Assembly: GCA_016202795.1 (NCBI GenBank)
Contig: JACQNY010000124.1
Coordinates: 1 to 7,874 of the forward strand
Reading direction: 5' to 3'
Length of the DNA stretch: 7,874 nt
Source: Candidatus Aenigmatarchaeota archaeon
Lineage (GTDB): Archaea > Aenigmatarchaeota > Aenigmatarchaeia > JACPZZ01
Below are positions 5,308 to 7,874 of this stretch, in pieces; position 1 is the first letter of the stretch; every line of letters starts with the position of its first letter. The position numbers were made by a program, and so were the translations under genes. The notes beneath the pieces were generated by a model. That model had not been told where the DNA came from and searched no databases. It worked only from the letters and a program-made list of their open reading frames with translations.

Positions 5308-5802
5308 TTACCGCCTAATTAAAGGCGTGCTTGTCGTTGTCCCGATCGTAGGCCTCGGCGGCACGACATAAAGCCTTTTCAATCGCTTGTCAATCTCATC
5401 CAACGAGCTTATTATCGCCTGATTTGATTCGACCGTCTTCTTACCGTATTCGACTAACTGTCCTATACCTTCGGCAAGCGGCCTCATAACCTCGTTCGAA
5501 TTACCAGACACTTCTTCCTGGGACGCAGCCTTCAGCAAAGAAACAAATTCATTCAGTGTTCCCATTAATTCGTCCATCTTGCCCGGTATTCTTGAAATCT
5601 CGTTTCGCAAGTCCAGATTAGCGCGTACTAAATCGTCGACGATCTGCTGGTTCGCCTTGATAAGCTCTATCATTTCGTCCACGAGCTTGTTTATTTCCTT
5701 TGCACTCGTACCGCCTTCTATCTGGTCAAGCCTTCTTTCCAACCTTCTTAGCGGGGTCATTGCTATAATCTCGTACTCGTCAGAACCAGATGTTTCGCTC
5801 AT
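5308..5802 (-). CDS. Cytoplasmic coiled-coil protein heading the pilin operon
   Basis: A 164-aa soluble protein with no signal peptide or membrane segment. After an acidic N-terminus (MSETSGSDEYEIIAMTP) comes LRRLERRLDQIE and a long amphipathic heptad pattern (about 17-92). A second helix follows (about 105-145) and then a Pro/Thr-rich tail ending in IRR. The pattern suggests a homo-oligomeric helical rod. It is the first gene of the pilin operon: the TATA box at 5826-5833 is centred 27-28 nt upstream of the ATG, so the mRNA begins at the start codon, and no Shine-Dalgarno is present. Position suggests a scaffold or regulator acting on the cytoplasmic side of the pilus machine, comparable in place to ArlC/D-type accessory proteins, but no sequence identity with those can be claimed. 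Confidence 0.85.
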   Translation of the reverse strand: MSETSGSDEYEIIAMTPLRRLERRLDQIEGGTSAKEINKLVDEMIELIKANQQIVDDLVRANLDLRNEISRIPGKMDELMGTLNEFVSLLKAASQEEVSGNSNEVMRPLAEGIGQLVEYGKKTVESNQAIISSLDEIDKRLKRLYVVPPRPTIGTTTSTPLIRR

Positions 5803-5825
5803 TGAAATAAGTTTCGGTTTCTACC

Positions 5826-5837
5826 TATAAAAAGCTT
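5826..5837 (-). promoter_or_regulatory. BRE/TATA promoter of the pilin operon (leaderless)
   Basis: The minus strand reads AAGCTTTTTATA. The TTTTTATA box is centred 27-28 nt before the ATG at 5802, implying a leaderless transcript. The 11-mer AGCTTTTTATA is also found in the thermosome promoter at 7735-7745, marking it as this organism's core promoter. Confidence 0.8.
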
Positions 5838-5863
5838 AAGGCAAGTGCAGCCGCGAGAAATTT

Positions 5864-5950
5864 AACACTAATGTGTAAAGAGGGAATTTGAACCCCCGAA
5901 GGAACTAATCCATTCGGTTGTCAACCGAGACCTCTTTGGTATCTTGTCGC
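5864..5950 (-). other. tRNA-like structured element (non-canonical; possible tRNA remnant)
   Basis: On the minus strand this gap shows a T-arm-like GGGGGTTCAAATTCCC (5882-5897). It also shows an anticodon-arm-like TCGGTTGACAACCGA (5914-5928), whose 7-nt loop TTGACAA would present GAC. A perfect 7-bp helix AAAGAGG/CCTCTTT (5931-5937 with 5877-5883) encloses both. A normal cloverleaf cannot be drawn: the enclosing helix overlaps the T-stem, position 61 would be T and not C, no D-arm with GG fits, and about 15 nt separate the two arms, which does not suit a class I Val tRNA. It may be a degraded tRNA, an integration-site remnant or an unrelated structured RNA. The remaining sequence is A/T-rich spacer after the thermosome stop. 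Confidence 0.4.
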
Positions 5951-5965
5951 GAAAACTGAAGTTTC

Positions 5966-7612
5966 CTATTCCCCGCCCATGTCCGGCATACCGCCGGGTG
6001 GCATTCCGCCCTTGTTTAATTTACTGGCTGAAATGACGTCGTCTATTCTTAGTATCATTTCCGCAGCTTCAGAAGCAGAGCTTATCGCCTGGAGCTTTGT
6101 TTTCAAAGGATCAATAACGTTTAACTTCTCCATGTCGCTGATCCTTCCGTTCAGAACATCCACACCGGCATTGACGTTTCCCGCGTCGTGTTCTGCACGC
6201 AACTTAACCAGCATGTCTATCGTGTCCAGGCCTGCGTTTTCCGCCAATGTTCTCGGTATAACTTCCATTGCGTCGGCAAAAGCGTTAATCGCTAGCTGCT
6301 CGCGGCCTGGAAAACTCTCTGCGAATTTTCGCAGGTGTCTTGCTATTTCCGCTTCAGGTGCGCCGCCGCCCGCGACGTACTTGCCCATTTCCACCGCGGC
6401 AGCCACGCCTTTTATCGCGTCGTTAACAGCGCGTTCTACTTCGTCTACGATATGCTCGGAGCCTCCGCGTATCAAAATCGTTACAGCTTTCGGGTCCTTG
6501 CATTTCTGGACAAAGACCATTTGCTCTCCGGAAACTTTTTTCTCTTCGACCAAGCCTGCGAAACCCAAATCCGCAGAGTTAAGGTCGTTAATGCTCGAAG
6601 TAACTTTCGCACCAGTTGCTCGCGCCAATTTATCCATATCAGACTTCTTAACCCGGCGAGACGCTAGTATGCCTTTCTTTGCCATGTAATGCTGCGCAGC
6701 GTCATCAATCCCTTTCTGCGAGAATACGACATTGGCGCCTGCGGCGGAAATTTTTTCAACCATGTCCTTGAGCATTCTCTCTTCCTCTGCAAGGAATGAT
6801 TGCATCTGCTCCGGCGACGTAATCCTGATTTCCGCATCCGTCTCCAGCTCTTTAACTTCAAGAGCTGCGTCCAACAGCGCAATTTTTGCGTTTTCCAGTT
6901 TCTTTGGCATCGAAGGGTGAACAACGTCCTTGTCAATGACAATTCCCCGGATTAATTCCGTGTCGGTTATCCCGCCACCCTGCCTTTTTTCTAGTTTAAC
7001 ATTCTCAACATCAATGGTCGTTTTTCCCTCGGCCGTCTCGGAAATTTCTTTCACAGCCTGCACAATAACACGGGCCAGTTTTTCCGGGTTCTCGCCTACG
7101 GCCTTGCTGCTCATCGCGGTTGTCGCGATTTGGATTAATTTTTGTTCGTCGTTGATCGAAATTGATTTCGAAATGGATTTAATAGTCTCAAGGGATTTTT
7201 CCTTAGCCACGCGATAACCTTTCGTTATGACAGTGGGATGGACTTCCTGGTCAAGAAGCTCTTCGGCCTTTTTCAGCATCGTGCCAGCGAGAACAACAAC
7301 CGTTGTCGTACCGTCGCCGACTTCTTCGTCTTGTGTTTTTGAAATCTCAACCATCATCTTTGCAGCCGGGTGTTCGATTTCCATTTCACTGAGAATCGTA
7401 GCGCCGTCATTGCTGATAACAACATCGCCCAACGAGTCAACGAGCATCTTATCCATTCCGCGCGGACCCAGTGTCGTGCGTATCGCATCGCCAACAGCCT
7501 TCGCTGCAGCAATATTGTTTCTCTGCGCATCCCTTCCTGTCGAGCGCAACGCGCCTTCCGGTAGAATCAATACAGGCTGTCCGCCAATCTGACCCATTGT
7601 TGCGTTTACCAT
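5966..7612 (-). CDS. thsA: Thermosome subunit (group II chaperonin)
   Basis: ATP-driven protein-folding chamber of archaea, a cytosolic double ring of eight or nine subunits per ring with a built-in lid. The 548-aa length is normal. From ATG 7612, motifs are GQPVLILPEG (11-20), LGPRGMDKML (48-57, nucleotide site), NDGATIL (68-74), GDGTT (99-103, with Asp100) and the catalytic-type Asp398 in VNDAI. GGGAP follows at 415-419, and the disordered tail is GGMPPGGMPDMGGE. The apical domain with lid protrusion spans about 210-370. A frame start at 7648 exists but falls inside a leader hairpin; ATG 7612 has GGGGG eight nt upstream, and ATG 7597 (MGQIGGQ) is also possible. The gene has its own promoter with a long leader. 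Only one subunit type is visible here; the symbol follows the usual archaeal name. Confidence 0.97.
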   Translation of the reverse strand: MVNATMGQIGGQPVLILPEGALRSTGRDAQRNNIAAAKAVGDAIRTTLGPRGMDKMLVDSLGDVVISNDGATILSEMEIEHPAAKMMVEISKTQDEEVGDGTTTVVVLAGTMLKKAEELLDQEVHPTVITKGYRVAKEKSLETIKSISKSISINDEQKLIQIATTAMSSKAVGENPEKLARVIVQAVKEISETAEGKTTIDVENVKLEKRQGGGITDTELIRGIVIDKDVVHPSMPKKLENAKIALLDAALEVKELETDAEIRITSPEQMQSFLAEEERMLKDMVEKISAAGANVVFSQKGIDDAAQHYMAKKGILASRRVKKSDMDKLARATGAKVTSSINDLNSADLGFAGLVEEKKVSGEQMVFVQKCKDPKAVTILIRGGSEHIVDEVERAVNDAIKGVAAAVEMGKYVAGGGAPEAEIARHLRKFAESFPGREQLAINAFADAMEVIPRTLAENAGLDTIDMLVKLRAEHDAGNVNAGVDVLNGRISDMEKLNVIDPLKTKLQAISSASEAAEMILRIDDVISASKLNKGGMPPGGMPDMGGE

Positions 7613-7620
7613 TCTGAAAA

Positions 7621-7625
7621 CCCCC
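7621..7625 (-). promoter_or_regulatory. Probable ribosome site of the thermosome gene
   Basis: AAGGGGGT on the minus strand ends eight nt before the ATG at 7612. It selects that start over the upstream frame opening at 7648, which would begin inside the loop of the second leader hairpin. Confidence 0.6.
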
Positions 7626-7635
7626 TTGATAACTA

Positions 7636-7665
7636 AAACAGGCACCATTTAGCATGCGCCTGTTT
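7636..7665 (-). promoter_or_regulatory. Thermosome leader hairpin 2
   Basis: AAACAGGCGC and GTGCCTGTTT on the minus strand form a 10-bp stem with a 10-nt loop (7646-7655). The single non-Watson-Crick position is G·U in the minus-strand RNA but A·C in the plus-strand RNA, suggesting the structure matters in the thermosome transcript. It ends about ten nt before the ribosome site. Confidence 0.6.
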
Positions 7666-7678
7666 CTAGCTACTAACA

Positions 7679-7699
7679 GAAACGGGCGTTGCCCGTCTC
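7679..7699 (-). promoter_or_regulatory. Thermosome leader hairpin 1
   Basis: GAGACGGGC and GCCCGTTTC on the minus strand form a 9-bp GC-rich stem with a 3-nt AAC loop. One pair is G·U in the minus-strand RNA and would be A·C on the other strand. Given the TATA box at 7735-7742, it would begin about 12 nt from the 5' end of the transcript. Confidence 0.65.
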
Positions 7700-7734
7700 A
7701 TAATCAAATCACTAAATCTATGTAAAAGCGCGTA

Positions 7735-7745
7735 TATAAAAAGCT
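7735..7745 (-). promoter_or_regulatory. BRE/TATA promoter of the thermosome gene
   Basis: The minus strand reads AGCTTTTTATA followed by TACGCG, identical over 11 bp to the promoter of the pilin operon. A start point about 27 nt downstream, near 7711, gives an untranslated leader of about 99 nt, unlike the leaderless genes in the rest of the window. Confidence 0.78.
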
Positions 7746-7830
7746 ATCGGTTTTAGGTATTGTCCAGTCGACGGTTGCTCAGAGAACTGTCAAATCTGAT
7801 TACGGTTAACAACCAGGAAAAGGTCGGTAC

Positions 7831-7874
7831 TCAGACCGATTTTTCGGTTTGATTATCGATAAGTTCTTCTAGCA
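7831..7874 (-). CDS. Possible C-terminal end of an upstream gene (partial)
   Basis: One minus-strand frame entering from the right edge reads LEELIDNQTEKSV and stops at TGA (7831-7833). A T-run (CCTTTTCC) lies about 11 nt after the stop, and the thermosome promoter follows about 90 nt later, a sensible gene spacing. Thirteen residues are too few to recognise a protein, and an open frame this short can occur by chance. The rest of 7746-7830 shows no gene. Confidence 0.3.
   Translation of the reverse strand, partial: LEELIDNQTEKSV

Noticed and set aside
160..5802. Archaellum (arl/fla) operon
   Set aside because: The KGITP pilin N-termini and the ATPase resemble archaellum parts, but ArlH (RecA-like), ArlJ, ArlF/G and ArlC/D/E-type proteins are not seen, and the ATPase is far longer than ArlI. 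A pilus-type locus fits better.
5876..5950. Intact tRNA-Val(GAC) or tRNA-Asp(GTC) gene
   Set aside because: The T-arm is on the minus strand, so GTC on the plus strand is not the anticodon. For GAC, no acceptor stem, D-arm and T-stem can be formed together, so only a tRNA-like element is reported.
5953..5966. AAACTGAAG beside the thermosome stop as another copy of the repeat family
   Set aside because: Only nine bases match the left arm of the 17-30 palindrome and the GCATA core is missing. A match of this length can occur by chance.
5979..6689. Long plus-strand open frame (236 codons) opposite the thermosome gene
   Set aside because: It lies wholly within the well-conserved chaperonin coding region on the other strand. 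Its Ser/Pro-rich translation has no domain features, so it is an antisense shadow.
7735..7745. Shared 11-bp promoter sequence as evidence of co-regulation of chaperonin and pilus operon
   Set aside because: The shared AGCTTTTTATA is just the BRE/TATA core and is expected at any strong promoter in the genome. No extra shared operator is visible around it.

Overview
The window is archaeal and all confident genes lie on the minus strand. The evidence is a group II chaperonin (thermosome), pilins with archaeal class III signal peptides, a TadA/GspE2-type secretion ATPase, TATA boxes about 27 nt upstream of start codons (leaderless transcripts), and short GGTGA/GGGGAG-type ribosome sites inside operons. 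The style of the small pilin-like proteins (KGQSEVV..., RGQYQILEQVV...) suggests a DPANN-type lineage, but this is an impression and not a classification.

Layout in the direction of transcription (right to left): at the right edge there may be the last few codons of an upstream gene. Then come a TATA box, a ~100-nt leader with two strong hairpins, and the thermosome gene (5966-7612). A 163-bp gap follows, holding a tRNA-like but non-canonical structured element and a strong leaderless promoter. Next is a five-gene pilin operon: a cytoplasmic coiled-coil protein (5308-5802), then a two-gene module present twice in tandem, [two-TM membrane protein, major-type pilin] x2 (5048-5293 / 4651-5046 and 4418-4642 / 3957-4406). 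A T-rich hairpin closes this operon. Two pilin-like proteins with KGQ/RGQ signal peptides follow, each apparently with its own leaderless promoter (3219-3872, 2720-3166). Last is a pilus assembly ATPase (160-2595/2616) with an unusual ~320-residue N-terminal extension.

Functionally the left 5.8 kb looks like a type IV pilus-like surface filament locus: two paralogous four-cysteine pilins, two minor or anchoring pilin-like subunits, an ATPase to drive assembly, a coiled-coil cytoplasmic partner, and two small membrane proteins of unknown role paired with the pilins. No TadC/ArlJ/GspF-type membrane platform and no prepilin peptidase is present, so the machine must be completed by genes outside the window.

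The non-coding parts are unusually structured. Both ends of the ATPase gene are flanked by copies of a palindromic GAAGCATAYCG repeat. Downstream of its stop codon, four degenerate direct copies sit next to a nested cloverleaf-like inverted repeat. The best candidates for something undescribed are the duplicated membrane-protein/pilin module, the extended ATPase and this palindromic repeat family.
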